A DNA stretch of 64,000 nt from Bacteroidota bacterium (GTDB lineage Bacteria > Bacteroidota > Bacteroidia > 2-12-FULL-35-15). The notes under the pieces are model-generated. The model did no database searches. It was not told where the DNA came from and saw only the letters and a list, made by a program, of their open reading frames with translations. Location of the stretch: contig JADJHE010000003.1 of the NCBI GenBank assembly GCA_016707685.1, forward strand, positions 1 to 64,000, in the 5' to 3' direction. The translations under genes and the position numbers were made by a program. Each line of letters begins with the position of its first letter. Positions within the stretch are counted from its first letter, which is position 1. Of the stretch, positions 18,329 to 27,831 are shown piece by piece.

Positions 18329-19486
18329 ATGGATATTTCACACATTTTAAATCACCTGGGCGAAGACCGCGAAGAATACTATGGATCAGTAGCTCCACCA
18401 ATTTTTCAATCATCAAACTTTGCATTCAGAACAGTAGCTGAGATGCGAGAAAAACTCACAAAAGAGCTTGAAAATCCTTTTTATACCAGAGGCTATAATC
18501 CAACAGTAGCAACACTTCGCAAGAAAGTCGCTGCACTAGAAGGCGCTGAAGATGCGCTTGTTTTTTCGAGTGGAAGCGCAGCAGTAGCGGCAGCTGTAAT
18601 GAGCATAGTAAAGGCGGGAGACCATGTTGTGTGTGTTAAAAAACCATACAGCTGGACCAACAACTTAATTACCAAATACCTTTCAAAATATGGCGTTATA
18701 CACACGTTTGTGGATGGGGGAGATGCCCAAAATTTTGAAAAAGCAATTCAAGAGAACACCAAATTGATTTATTTGGAAAGCCCAAATTCATTGACGTTTG
18801 AGATGCAAGACATTGAGGCGGTGGCTAAAATTGCAAAGTCGAAAGGCATAACAACTATTATCGATAACAGTTATAACTCTCCACTGAACCAAAATCCAAT
18901 AAAAATGGGAATTGACATTGTGGTGCATTCTGGAACCAAATACATTAGCGGACATAGCGATGTGGTTTGTGGGGTGGTTTGTACCACACACGAGCGAATT
19001 ATGAAGATGTTTGCTGAGGAATACATGACGGTTGGGAGTATAATTTCTCCTCAAGACGCAGGGTTAATTTTACGCGGTTTAAGAACACTTGAGCTTAGAG
19101 TGAACAAAAGTGCCGAGTCGGCAAAAAAAGTTGCTGATTTCGCAGAAAACCACCCCAAAATCAAATCTGTTTACTACCCATTCTCCTCCAAAAACCCTCA
19201 GTTGGCATTGGCAAAAAAACAAATGAAACAGGGCGGAGGCTTGCTTTCCATTGTTTTGGATGTGAAGGATGAAAAACAAATGGAAGTGTTTTGTGATAAT
19301 CTAGAGCGTTTTTTAATGGCTACTTCTTGGGGCGGTTACGAGTCTTTGGTGTTTCCTTTGTGTGCGCTAGCTGCAAGCAAAAGCTTTGAAAATCCGCTTC
19401 CTTGGAATATGGTGCGATTATACATTGGTTTGGAAGATGCCGATTTGTTAATTGAAGATTTAAAACAAGCATTGGATAAAATCTAA
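18329..19486 (+). CDS. Cys/Met metabolism PLP-dependent enzyme (trans-sulfuration family)
   Basis: The protein has 385 residues, the usual length for cystathionine gamma-synthase, cystathionine lyase and methionine gamma-lyase. K204 in VVHSGTKYISGHSD is the lysine that binds PLP; Y52 and R54 (PFYTRGYNPTVATLRKKVAA, starting at residue 50) contact the cofactor phosphate; VFSSGSAAVAAAVMSI and LESPNSLTFEMQDIEAVAKI are further family segments. It acts in sulfur amino acid conversion in the cytoplasm. Which reaction it carries out cannot be decided from these motifs. The next gene begins directly after its stop codon. Confidence 0.88.
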   Translation: MDISHILNHLGEDREEYYGSVAPPIFQSSNFAFRTVAEMREKLTKELENPFYTRGYNPTVATLRKKVAALEGAEDALVFSSGSAAVAAAVMSIVKAGDHVVCVKKPYSWTNNLITKYLSKYGVIHTFVDGGDAQNFEKAIQENTKLIYLESPNSLTFEMQDIEAVAKIAKSKGITTIIDNSYNSPLNQNPIKMGIDIVVHSGTKYISGHSDVVCGVVCTTHERIMKMFAEEYMTVGSIISPQDAGLILRGLRTLELRVNKSAESAKKVADFAENHPKIKSVYYPFSSKNPQLALAKKQMKQGGGLLSIVLDVKDEKQMEVFCDNLERFLMATSWGGYESLVFPLCALAASKSFENPLPWNMVRLYIGLEDADLLIEDLKQALDKI

Positions 19487-20206
19487 ATGAACATTCCCAA
19501 CAGCACAGCAATAAAGGATTTTTGCAAAAAAAGTTTAAAGAAATTTTTTCTGATAAACGGAATTTTATTTGCCTTGTTGGTGTTTTTGAGTTTTACCGAT
19601 TTGCCTTATTATGCCTACCACTGGCTAGGTACATCAAGCCCGAAGTTAAAAAAACAACCCGAATTAATTGTCTTGTTGGGTGGTAGTGGAATGCCTAGTC
19701 CAGATGGATTAATTCGCTGTTATTATACAGCAAAAGCAGCAACAAAATTTCCTGCTACAGAAATTATTATTGCTCTCCCTTTTAATGAAACAGACAGTTT
19801 GCGACAACTGAGTTTAATGGCACACGAGCTTGTTTTGCGTGGTATTGATACTTCAAGAATTCGTTTCGAACCCATTGGTTTTAATACGCATTCACAAGCA
19901 GAAAACATTGCAAAACGTTATGAAAAAAGGAAAACAAGCTTATCGGTGTTAATTGTAACCTCTCCCGAACACACATACCGAGCCGTTAAAACCTTTGCTG
20001 CTGTTGGGTTTAAACAAGTAGGAGGAGAGCCCACATTCGAAAATCCTGTAGACGAAAGCAAGGTGAAAGACAACGAAAAGACGGATGATGCGCGTGTAAA
20101 AAGCCTTTCTTTGCGTTACAACATGTGGAGCTATTTAAACTATGAGCTGCTCGTCTTGCGCGAATATGCAGCCATTTCCTATTATTGGCTAAAAAGATGG
20201 ATATAA
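19487..20206 (+). CDS. YdcF/DUF218 family membrane protein (SanA/ElyC-like)
   Basis: The protein has 239 residues with one N-terminal membrane segment (about residues 20-37, FFLINGILFALLVFLSF) and the rest probably periplasmic. The DUF218 core is LIVLLGGSGMPSPDGLIRCY, then FNTHSQAENIAKRYEKR and VLIVTSPEHTYRAVKTFAAV. Relatives ElyC and SanA affect envelope and peptidoglycan-lipid carrier metabolism, but the chemistry is unsettled. It starts immediately after the stop of the PLP enzyme gene (TAAATG), so the two form one transcription unit ended by a hairpin. Confidence 0.83.
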   Translation: MNIPNSTAIKDFCKKSLKKFFLINGILFALLVFLSFTDLPYYAYHWLGTSSPKLKKQPELIVLLGGSGMPSPDGLIRCYYTAKAATKFPATEIIIALPFNETDSLRQLSLMAHELVLRGIDTSRIRFEPIGFNTHSQAENIAKRYEKRKTSLSVLIVTSPEHTYRAVKTFAAVGFKQVGGEPTFENPVDESKVKDNEKTDDARVKSLSLRYNMWSYLNYELLVLREYAAISYYWLKRWI

Positions 20207-20210
20207 AAAA

Positions 20211-20234
20211 AGAGCGCAAAACTGCGCTCTTTTT
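20211..20234. terminator. Bidirectional terminator between convergent genes
   Basis: The stem AGAGCGCA / TGCGCTCT with loop AAAC has an A-run before and a T-run after it, so it can serve both the YdcF gene and the YHYH protein gene on the minus strand. Confidence 0.88.
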
Positions 20235-20253
20235 CATTTATTGGGGATGGAGT

Positions 20254-21613
20254 TTATTTTTGAATCACAATTTTTCTTGTTGCAACCCCTTCTGATCCAA
20301 CTATTTTAACAAAATAAATGCCGCTGTAAAGAGTTTGAGTATCAAAAAAAGCAATTGTTTTTCCTTGATAAATGTTGCTTTTTTGAACCAACTTTCCGGT
20401 GGCATCAAACAATTCCACATTTAAGTTTTCTTTGTTAATTCCATTGATTTGTACCGCAACAAAATCATTTGCAGGATTTGGATACACATTTACTTCAAAC
20501 AAATCGTTTTGAACAGTTGAAATGCTTGTTGTTGGAGCTGTGTATGTTGTTACGCTTTCTGAAATAGAAGTAACTTTTGCTGCTGTTTTTACACCATAAA
20601 ATGTTGGTCCAACCGCATAAGGATAAGCAGAATTCCAGTTTTCGTCAACCGTTGCAAAGTAGCAATAAATACCAGCAGGATATTCTGGTGTAACGCAAAA
20701 ACGACCGTTATGTTCATCTAAATAATCAGACGCAATTGGTGCTGTGTATTGGTAATCTTCACGGAAATAACCCAATGGATAGGTTGCGCTTACAGCTGGT
20801 CCAGCAGTTACGCTAGCGCCCGTGTAATAAGTTGTTCTTGTTGTAATATTTCTAAGTGTCCAGCTTGATTTTATACGAACAATTCCACCAGTTCCATCGG
20901 CATTTTTAAAACCATATGCGCCATAAATTGGGAAGCCATCGTATGCAAAACCAATTAGTGGAGAGTGTTGTGTGCTATCGATAACATATAAACCATCCGC
21001 ATCGTAAAGTGTACAAATGTTTGAAAGAACCGTTAAATCTAGTTTATAGGCGCTTGGGTTTTGGTGATGATGGTAGTTGCCCATTGCCGGATGTCCTTTT
21101 GAGCAATCGAATCCAGCTCTTTCTGCAACTACAGCATCTCTGTTCCAAACACCATCTCCAGTGCAAGGAGGTGCTATTGGGCCACCGCAAAGACTGCTTG
21201 TTGAGTTTTTCCAAGATACCCCATCTCTGTAATCGAACAATGCAACACCATTTACAAAAACACCAATGTTTCCTCCTGTTGTTGCTGTTGGCGTTCCTGT
21301 GTTTTGAACAGGGTTTAAAGGAAATTTGAATATTGCATTTTGGTCGGTTGCCAATGATGGATTGCCATCCAGAAAAGGACCTGTGGTATATGCAGGAATA
21401 CCGTTTGTTGTAACATATACCGAAGAAGCCGAAGTATTGAACTGTTTGTATGTTTGCTAAAACATTATCGTTAATTGCAGTTGAGTTGCCGCTAACGTAG
21501 TGACTTCCCATTACTGTTGAATTTTGCATCCATTCTAAAATGGCAGGGTTTGTTTGAGCGAAGCCTAATGAGCCGCCAATTAAAAATGTAAAAAGGGTGC
21601 TTTTTAATTTCAT
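20254..21613 (-). CDS. YHYH-domain protein with T9SS sorting domain, frameshifted
   Basis: Mended, this is about 452 residues. A signal peptide (LFTFLIGGSLGFAQ) is followed by the YHYH domain, with its MGNYHHHQNP signature, PLIGFAYDGFPIYGAYGF and YPLGYFREDYQYT. It ends with a type A T9SS domain (VNVYPNPANDFVAVQINGIN; SGIYFVKIVGSEG; RKIVIQK). The frame slips near 21450-21465; deleting one base gives QTYKQFNTSASSVYV. The YHYH domain is extracellular and of unknown function; its His-rich signature suggests metal binding, which is inference. It overlaps the diheme enzyme gene by 4 bp (ATGA) and closes the sigma-factor operon. Confidence 0.83.
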
Positions 21614-22692
21614 AGTTCGTTTTTTATGATGTTGGTTAGGGTTATAGACGCTGAACTTTTTTTAATCCTTCGTTGGGTCGAAAAAAGATTTTTTGGATAG
21701 GAAAAATTTGGATTAAATAGAAAAGAGCGATCTGTTAGCGTTAATAAAAAAGCAACAATATCAACACGTTCATTTGCATTAAGGACAATCGGGTTTTGTA
21801 ACTCTTTTGAAAGCGCTTGGTTGTGCAAAGCCCCTGTTGTATAGTGTTTAAGCACTTCTGATAGTTTTTTAAATCGCCCATCGTGCATGTAGGGGTAAGA
21901 AAATTCAATGTTTCGAAGACTTGGGACCTTAAATTTTAATGAGTCTTTTGCATTTTTTGTTATTCCGAATCGTCCATAATCATTAAGTGTTGTGTCGATA
22001 GGCAATCCATTGGATTTAAATTCATTGTTTGTGAATAAGGGTTCGGTGTGACAGGAGGCGCAATTTTTTTTAAACAACAAATACCCGTTGTTTTCCTGTG
22101 ATGTAAAAACAGCTTCTTTTCGCATTACACTGTCGTATTTTGAGTTGTGTGAAACAAGCGTTAGCATAAATTGCGAAAGGGCTTTTAAGGTGTGTTCTCC
22201 TGTTACTACAGAATCGCCAAAGGCTTGTAAAAAAGCGTTGGGTAGTGTTTTGAGTGTTGTAATTTTTACAACATTCGAAATGTTTTCGTCCATTTCTACA
22301 GGGTTAGCAATAGGAGCAAGGGCTTGCACGTCAAGGTGGTTTACTGCTCCATCCCACATAAAAAACTGTTGCCAGGCTAAATTTATTAAAGCGGGAGAAT
22401 TTCGTGTTCCTATTTTATCCTCTATTCCATGGCTTAAAGCATGATCAACATGTGTGAATGCTGTATATTGAGAGTGGCAGCTGGCGCAGGAAACAATGTT
22501 GTTTCTTGAAAGCATAGGTTCATAAAAAAGCGTCCTTCCAAGTTCTATCGTGTTTTCGTTTAACGGGTTTTTAGAAAAATCATAAGTCGGTTTTGGCCAA
22601 CCTTTTGGCACAACAAAAGGCTTTTCGGTCGCCAATTGAAAAGCAAACAAAACAAAACAAAAACAGAAAAAGAGAACTGTTTTTATTTTCAT
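21610..22692 (-). CDS. Diheme cytochrome c peroxidase / MbnH-MauG-like enzyme
   Basis: The protein has 360 residues with a signal peptide (about residues 1-20) and two c-heme sites, C69-A-S-C72-H73 and C211-A-S-C214-H215. ELGRTLFYEPMLSRNN, FTHVDHALSHGI, GTRNSPALINLAW and SYPYMHDGRFKKLSEVLKHY are hallmarks of the CcpA/MauG superfamily. Because the gene overlaps that of an MbnP-like protein (ATGA), it is most likely an MbnH-type enzyme, which uses a high-valent diheme state to oxidise a Trp of MbnP to kynurenine. Plain hydrogen peroxide removal is the alternative. It acts in the periplasm. Confidence 0.88.
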   Translation of the reverse strand: MKIKTVLFFCFCFVLFAFQLATEKPFVVPKGWPKPTYDFSKNPLNENTIELGRTLFYEPMLSRNNIVSCASCHSQYTAFTHVDHALSHGIEDKIGTRNSPALINLAWQQFFMWDGAVNHLDVQALAPIANPVEMDENISNVVKITTLKTLPNAFLQAFGDSVVTGEHTLKALSQFMLTLVSHNSKYDSVMRKEAVFTSQENNGYLLFKKNCASCHTEPLFTNNEFKSNGLPIDTTLNDYGRFGITKNAKDSLKFKVPSLRNIEFSYPYMHDGRFKKLSEVLKHYTTGALHNQALSKELQNPIVLNANERVDIVAFLLTLTDRSFLFNPNFSYPKNLFSTQRRIKKSSASITLTNIIKNEL

Positions 22693-23387
22693 GGATCAAT
22701 AATTTTAAATGATTTAATCGCCTGTTCAGAAAGCAAAACTGCTGTTTTGCTGGGCGACATGATTTGGTTTAGTGTTGACAAATCAACAACAGAAAGAAAT
22801 TGATTGATATCAAAAACGACAATTATTATTTTTTGATTTGTTGTTTTAAGGGTAGCCGTTTTAAGACAATTGAAAGGCGTTTGATAGCCACCCAAATGGA
22901 ATTCAAAAGCATGATTTCGTGTTGGACAATTATTGCTTTTGCCTTCTAGTTTAAAATTTATATAGCCGCTTTGCCAAGTCCAATACATTCCTTTGGTTGG
23001 ATCAAGGTCGGCACCCATTGCTCCTGAAACGTTGGTAGTGCTATCTATTCCAAGGCTAAAGGAAAGTTCGTCAAAATTAATTTTGTTTGTGTTTTTAATA
23101 CTAAGCGTTTGTGAATTTTTGTTGGAGGCGTCAATCAGATGAAAGCTGTTTTTTTCTGGAAGAACAACGGTACCATTTTTTAAAAAACAAATATTGGAAA
23201 CATAGAATCGAAGTGCATCAATTTGTAAATGATTGGAATCGTTTGCAACAAAAGAAGAGTCGCTTAAATCAACGTTTTTTCCATTGTAATGAGCAACGAA
23301 CGAAACCGTAATTGTTGAATCGGATTGAGCAGAAACAAATTGAATTAAACTGAAAATAAAAAAAACAACGAAGCGAAATTTCTTCAT
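22689..23387 (-). CDS. MbnP-like copper-binding periplasmic protein
   Basis: The protein has 232 residues with a signal peptide ending VSAQ. The fold signature of the MbnP family is visible: LRFYVSNICFLKNG, HLIDASN, LGIDSTTNVSGAMGADLDP, then GMYWTWQSGYINFKLEG and FEFHLGGY. In characterised MbnP one Trp is turned into kynurenine by the partner diheme enzyme and helps bind copper; W136 and W138 are the candidates here. H159 and H164 are possible ligands. The gene overlaps both neighbours by one to four bases, so it belongs to the operon. Confidence 0.85.
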   Translation of the reverse strand: MKKFRFVVFFIFSLIQFVSAQSDSTITVSFVAHYNGKNVDLSDSSFVANDSNHLQIDALRFYVSNICFLKNGTVVLPEKNSFHLIDASNKNSQTLSIKNTNKINFDELSFSLGIDSTTNVSGAMGADLDPTKGMYWTWQSGYINFKLEGKSNNCPTRNHAFEFHLGGYQTPFNCLKTATLKTTNQKIIIVVFDINQFLSVVDLSTLNQIMSPSKTAVLLSEQAIKSFKIIDP

Positions 23388-23851
23388 TATTCTGGTCGTT
23401 TTGGCGGATGTGGTGGCGCAAACAGGGCTGCGATTTCTTTGCTTAGTTTTTCAAAAGCAACCAGCTGGTCAGGCCTACACAGGTTTTTAATGTCTTGAAA
23501 ATGTTTATAGTGAATTGTTTCAATGTTTTTTTGAATAACACTAATTTCATTTATCAGTGAGTCTTTTGTTGCTGCGTTAGAATCAATAAGCGTTGAATAC
23601 AATTCGTTTTTTAATACAACAATTTGTTCTTGTGATTTGTCTATTTCGCTGCGATGCCAATGAATTAGCAATTCGTATTGTTTAACTTGGTTTTCATCAA
23701 AATCAAGTTTATTAATGATAATGTTTCGCGGTCCGCCATTTGGTCCCGGCCCACCATGTTTTGGTTTGTTTGATAACAAAAACCATAACAAAGTAATGTT
23801 TGCTAATAGCAAACCAACAGATAGAATACTGAGGAGTTTAACTTTATTCAT
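23387..23851 (-). CDS. Spy/CnrX-like periplasmic metal sensor or chaperone
   Basis: The protein has 154 residues, one N-terminal membrane anchor (LLSILSVGLLLANITLLWFLL), a GPG-rich linker, and a mostly helical periplasmic domain with ENQVKQYELLIHWHRSEIDK, a heptad-like middle, and LCRPDQLVAFEKLSKEIAAL. This is the LTxxQ/Spy/CnrX pattern. In Cupriavidus, CnrX senses metal and controls an anti-sigma factor; here the gene sits directly after an anti-sigma gene, with which it overlaps by 8 bp. Several His and one Cys could bind metal. A metal-sensing role is inferred from order and fold, not shown. Confidence 0.75.
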   Translation of the reverse strand: MNKVKLLSILSVGLLLANITLLWFLLSNKPKHGGPGPNGGPRNIIINKLDFDENQVKQYELLIHWHRSEIDKSQEQIVVLKNELYSTLIDSNAATKDSLINEISVIQKNIETIHYKHFQDIKNLCRPDQLVAFEKLSKEIAALFAPPHPPKRPE

Positions 23852-24107
23852 GTGTATATAAATCGTTGTTTGGCATTAAGTTCATTGACTCGGCAACACT
23901 TGCAACACTGTTGTTTTGTTTTGTTTTATATACAAGCGCTCCAGCATTAAAAACAACAATAAAAACAAAGGAAAGGCTGAGTGCGAATGCAAATTTCTTT
24001 GGCAAAACCGTTGAATAGGTCTTTTCAATTTTTTGTTGAATGCGCGTAAACAGAAAAGCAGGAGCGTCTACTGCCTGAATTTTTTTATGTAATTGATCGA
24101 TGTTCAT
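23844..24107 (-). CDS. Small single-pass anti-sigma factor-like protein
   Basis: The protein has 87 residues: a cytoplasmic N-terminal part (about 1-36, INQ-less, charged, with APAFLFTRIQQKIEKT), one membrane helix (about 38-58, KFAFALSLSFVFIVVFNAGA) and a short periplasmic tail. It has no zinc-binding HxxxCxxC motif, so it resembles CnrY-type rather than ZAS-type anti-sigma proteins. It lies 37 bp after the ECF sigma gene and overlaps the sensor gene. It would hold the sigma factor at the membrane until the sensor releases it. No family name is certain. Confidence 0.65.
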   Translation of the reverse strand: MNIDQLHKKIQAVDAPAFLFTRIQQKIEKTYSTVLPKKFAFALSLSFVFIVVFNAGALVYKTKQNNSVASVAESMNLMPNNDLYTHE

Positions 24108-24144
24108 TTGTTTGTTATTAATGTGTTTGACGAGATTCTTTTTT

Positions 24145-24666
24145 TTATCCTTCGTTTGTGTTTAATTTTTTAGAAAGATTTGTTTTTGCTCGTTGTATTA
24201 ATGATTCAATTGCCTTTGGACTCGTTTGCATTATTTCAGCAACCTCTACCTGTGTTTTATTTTCTATTTTATGAAGTATTAGTGCCGTTTTTTGATTGTC
24301 GGGTAAGTCATTAATGTGCTTAAAAATTGCGGCAATCGATTCTTTGTCTTCTAGTAAAATGCCAGGATGATCAAATGTTGGCTGGTCGTGTTTTAAATCA
24401 CTGCTGTTATCAAAAAACAGAGAGGTTAAAAAAGCGAATCGTTTTTTTCGCTGTTTAGACTTAATGTAATCGAGCGATTTGTTGATTGTAATGCGGTATA
24501 TCCACGTTTTAAGGGTTGATTCTCCTTTGAATGAGGAAAAAGATTGGTGCACAGAAAGAAAAACGTCCTGCGTAATCTCTTCGGCATCCTCTGTATTTTG
24601 AACATACTGAAGCGCAAGGTTAAATACCATGCCAGCATGAATGTTGTATAATTCTTCGAATGTCAA
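24145..24666 (-). CDS. ECF-type RNA polymerase sigma factor
   Basis: The protein has 173 residues, the normal size for an extracytoplasmic-function sigma factor. Region 2 is AEEITQDVFLSVHQSFSSFK with STLKTWIYRITINKSLDYIK. Region 4 is LPDNQKTALILHKIENKTQ followed by VEVAEIMQTSPKAIESLIQRA, the helix-turn-helix that reads the -35 element. It is the first gene of the operon and is followed by the anti-sigma, sensor, MbnP, MbnH and YHYH genes, so those are its likely targets. A promoter-like sequence stands upstream; whether it is sigma-A or autoregulated is not decided. Confidence 0.93.
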   Translation of the reverse strand: MTFEELYNIHAGMVFNLALQYVQNTEDAEEITQDVFLSVHQSFSSFKGESTLKTWIYRITINKSLDYIKSKQRKKRFAFLTSLFFDNSSDLKHDQPTFDHPGILLEDKESIAAIFKHINDLPDNQKTALILHKIENKTQVEVAEIMQTSPKAIESLIQRAKTNLSKKLNTNEG

Positions 24667-24684
24667 GTGTTGCTATTGTGCTAC

Positions 24685-24713
24685 GAAAGATAGGCAATTA
24701 GTTTGCTATGCAA
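24685..24713 (-). promoter_or_regulatory. Putative promoter of the ECF sigma operon
   Basis: On the minus strand TTG (complement of 24711-24713) is followed after 18 bp by TATCTTTC (24685-24692), one base from the Bacteroidota -7 consensus TAnnTTTG. It lies 18 bp before the sigma gene start. Confidence 0.45.
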
Positions 24714-24834
24714 ACAACAGACAAAAGAAAAGCGAAAAGGTTTAATTTACATTCGTGTTTATAGTCTTTTGGTTTTCAGCAAGATGTGTGTTTACTGGGC
24801 CCTCCCAAACCAAATTTCGCTCAAATTTAGTTTG

Positions 24835-24863
24835 TTGGCGTTGACTAAATTCAACTATACTTG
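24835..24863 (+). promoter_or_regulatory. Putative promoter of the sensor kinase gene
   Basis: TTG (24835-24837), 18 bp, then TATACTTG (24856-24863), one base from TAnnTTTG. The leader to the TTG start codon at 24896 would be about 25-30 bases. Confidence 0.4.
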
Positions 24864-24895
24864 CGGCCTTAAAAACAAATTATACAACAACAAAA

Positions 24896-27828
24896 TTGAA
24901 AAAAACAAATTATATATACGCTTTAATTTTTTGTTTTTTACAGGTCAATTTTTTTTGTCAAGACGCACATCCATCCTTTGAGCAATATAACGTTGAGGAT
25001 GGCTTGGCTAGTTCCGAAATTTATCAAGTAAAACAAGATTCTAAAGGCTATATCTGGTTTGCAACGGGCAATGGCGTTAGTCGTTTCAATGGATACGAGT
25101 TTGAGAATTTTTCGATGAGTAATGGTTTGCCCGACAATACCGTTTTTGAGGTAGTTGAAGATTTTGAAGAACGAATTTGGTTTGTTCCTATTTCGTGCAA
25201 GCTAAGCTATTATTACAAAGGAAAAATTTATCCATTCAAATACAACGATGAATTACAGAAACGAATTAGCGGACGAATAAAAACATCTTTTTGTGTAAAT
25301 CAGGAGGGAACAATTTTTTTAGGTGTTGGAACGGATGGCATTTATGAAATTACAAAAGAGGGTAAAATTACCCACCGAATAGAGGAAGGAGCGAGCAAAA
25401 ACAGCGCAGTAATCACAGAGCCTATTAAAGGAAGCTATATTTATTCAAACAATCGTTTCAGAGAAAAATATTCGGTATTATTTGATACAGAATTAATAAA
25501 AGGAGAAATGCTATTTAGTGAAGACATGAGCTTGCTTCCTAATAACGCTCGTGTTATAAAAACAAAATCCAATAAAATTTTAATTTCCAGTTTCAATAAA
25601 CTATTTATTGTATCAGGAAAAGACAATTATCAAACAGCACTTTTTCCAAGTCGAATAAATTCAATCTATGAAGACAGTGATGGTGATCTTTGGGTTGGGC
25701 TTTATTTAGGTGGTGTGTATTATGTGCCCCATTATGATTTTTCTAAGAAAAAGAATTACCTCTTAGACATTTCTGTTAATGGAATTATTCAAGACAAAGA
25801 AAAAGGTTTTTGGTTTGCAACAGAAGGTAGTGCAGCTTATTATAGCCCTTCAAAGCAGTTGTTAAACTATGATCGCGACTCCAAACTAAAAGACAATCGA
25901 ACCAATTGCTTAGCAACGGATGGCAATTCTGTTTATGTTGGTTTACAAGGTGGTTTTGTGCATAAAATAGATTTAAATGGTGAAATAAAGACTTATGATT
26001 GCAACAAAAAAGGAGAATATCCCAATGGTGTTTCTGCTTTGTTTTATGATAATGAAACCGATGCGTTATTTGTTTCTGGGAACCTAAAAAACCTTGTATT
26101 AAAAAACAATCAGGTTTCTTCTACGGAAGAGGTAATTCGTTTCCGAGGAGTTCAAAAAGATGAAAAAGGAACGTATTGGTTGGCCTGTTCATATGGTTTG
26201 GGTAAAATAGAGAAGGGTGGAAAACTAGAAATTTTATTTCAAAAGGAAAAAGAGCTAAAGCGCATCAATGCCCTTTTGTGGGACAAAAACAAAAAACTTT
26301 TGTTTGCTGCAATTGATGGTTTGTGGCGCTTTGATCCAGAAACAAACAATTGTGATTATTTAGGAGAAAAAGACCCACTTTTAAAAGTTCGAATGTTGGA
26401 TTTAAAATACATGTCGAATGGTTCCCTAGTCATTGCAACGAAAGGCGCTGGTCTTTTAATTTATGATGAGAGTAGAGTTTACCAAATAAACGAGCAGAAG
26501 GGTTTGTGTGGTGATAATGTTTACAAGGTTTGTACAGATGGAAATACCGTTTGGGCGGCTACAAACAAGGGTTTAAATAAAATCGTTTTTTCACAAAACG
26601 AACCACAACAATATACGATCACCAGTTTTACAACTTTTGACGGATTGGCATCAAACGAGATAAACGATGTGCTTAAGTTTGACAGTAAAATTTGGGTTGC
26701 AACCAACAAAGGACTAACGGTTTTTAATCCGAATCAATTAACCAAAACAAGCGTTTCGATCCCACTTTACATTAACAAAGTGCTCGTAAATGACGAAGAT
26801 CAAGTTTTAGAAAAAGTTTATCAACTAAAACACAACCAAAATAATCTGAAAATTAGTTTTATTGGTTTGGGCTATAGAAATGCCGGAAAGTTAAAATACC
26901 GCTATAAAATGCTTGGTATTGGTTCGGATTGGAATTATACCGAATCAAGGGAAATACAGTTTACAACGCTCCCTGCTAATGAATACACTTTTGTTTTGTC
27001 GGTGTTAAACCCAGACGGAACCTGGAGCAAAAACGAAGAGGTAATTAATTTTATAGTGCTGGCTCCATTTTGGCAGAAATGGTGGTTTTTGGGTTTAATG
27101 GTGCTGCTTTTATTTTTTGTTATTGTATTAGTAATCCGATATCGTGTTAATAAAGCTCATCGTGAGGAAGAAAAAAACCTCAGCCTATACAAAGTGTTGA
27201 TGGGTTTAAAACTAAAGGCGCTGCGCGCCCAAATGAACCCTCATTTTACATTTAATGTGATGAATTCTATTCAACACTTTATTCTGAATAAAGATGAAGA
27301 GTCGGCTATTCGTTACCTTTCAAAATTTTCAAAACTAATACGTGCAATTTTAAACAATTCAGAAAAAAACACAATTACCGTATCCGAGGAATTAAATGTA
27401 TTGGAGCTTTATATGGAATTAGAAGCCATGCGTTTTGAGCAGCGATTTGAATATGAAATATACGTTGAAGAAACAATTGACAGAGAGGCCGTTGAAATAC
27501 CATCCATGTTAATTCAACCATATGTGGAGAATGCTGTTAAGCACGGGATATTGCCATCTGCACAAAAAGGAAAATAAAAATAGAACTGTACAAGGAGGGC
27601 AAGCTTATTAAATGTGTTATTGAAGACAACGGAGTGGGTAGGGTAAAAGCGGGCGAAACAAAAGAAAGCGATGAACACAAGTCGTTTGGAACAAATATTA
27701 CTCAAGAGCGCCTTGCAGTTATTAACGAGTTGTATAACAGTAAATTATCCGAAAAAGTAGTTGATTTATATGATGAAGCAGGCAATGCAATTGGAACAAG
27801 AGTAGAAATTTTTATACCCATTGATTAA
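24896..27828 (+). CDS. Propeller-type sensor histidine kinase (LytS/YehU-like kinase domain), frameshifted
   Basis: The mended protein is about 977 residues. The start is TTG at 24896, which gives MKKTNYIYALIFCFLQVNFF, a proper signal peptide; no ATG serves as well. Two-component regulator propeller repeats (SEIYQVKQDSKGYIWFATGN and others) fill residues 30-610, then a Y_Y_Y domain (LKYRYKMLGIGSDWNY), one membrane helix (WWFLGLMVLLLFFVIVLVI), and a His-kinase domain with MNPHFTFNVMNSIQHFIL. The ATPase part is cut by a frameshift near 27572, where one A is missing in AAAATAAAAA; the rest (IEDNGVGRVK, GTNITQERLAVIN) follows. It likely phosphorylates the LytTR regulator encoded 3 bp downstream. 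Confidence 0.88.
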
Positions 27829-27831
27829 TTT

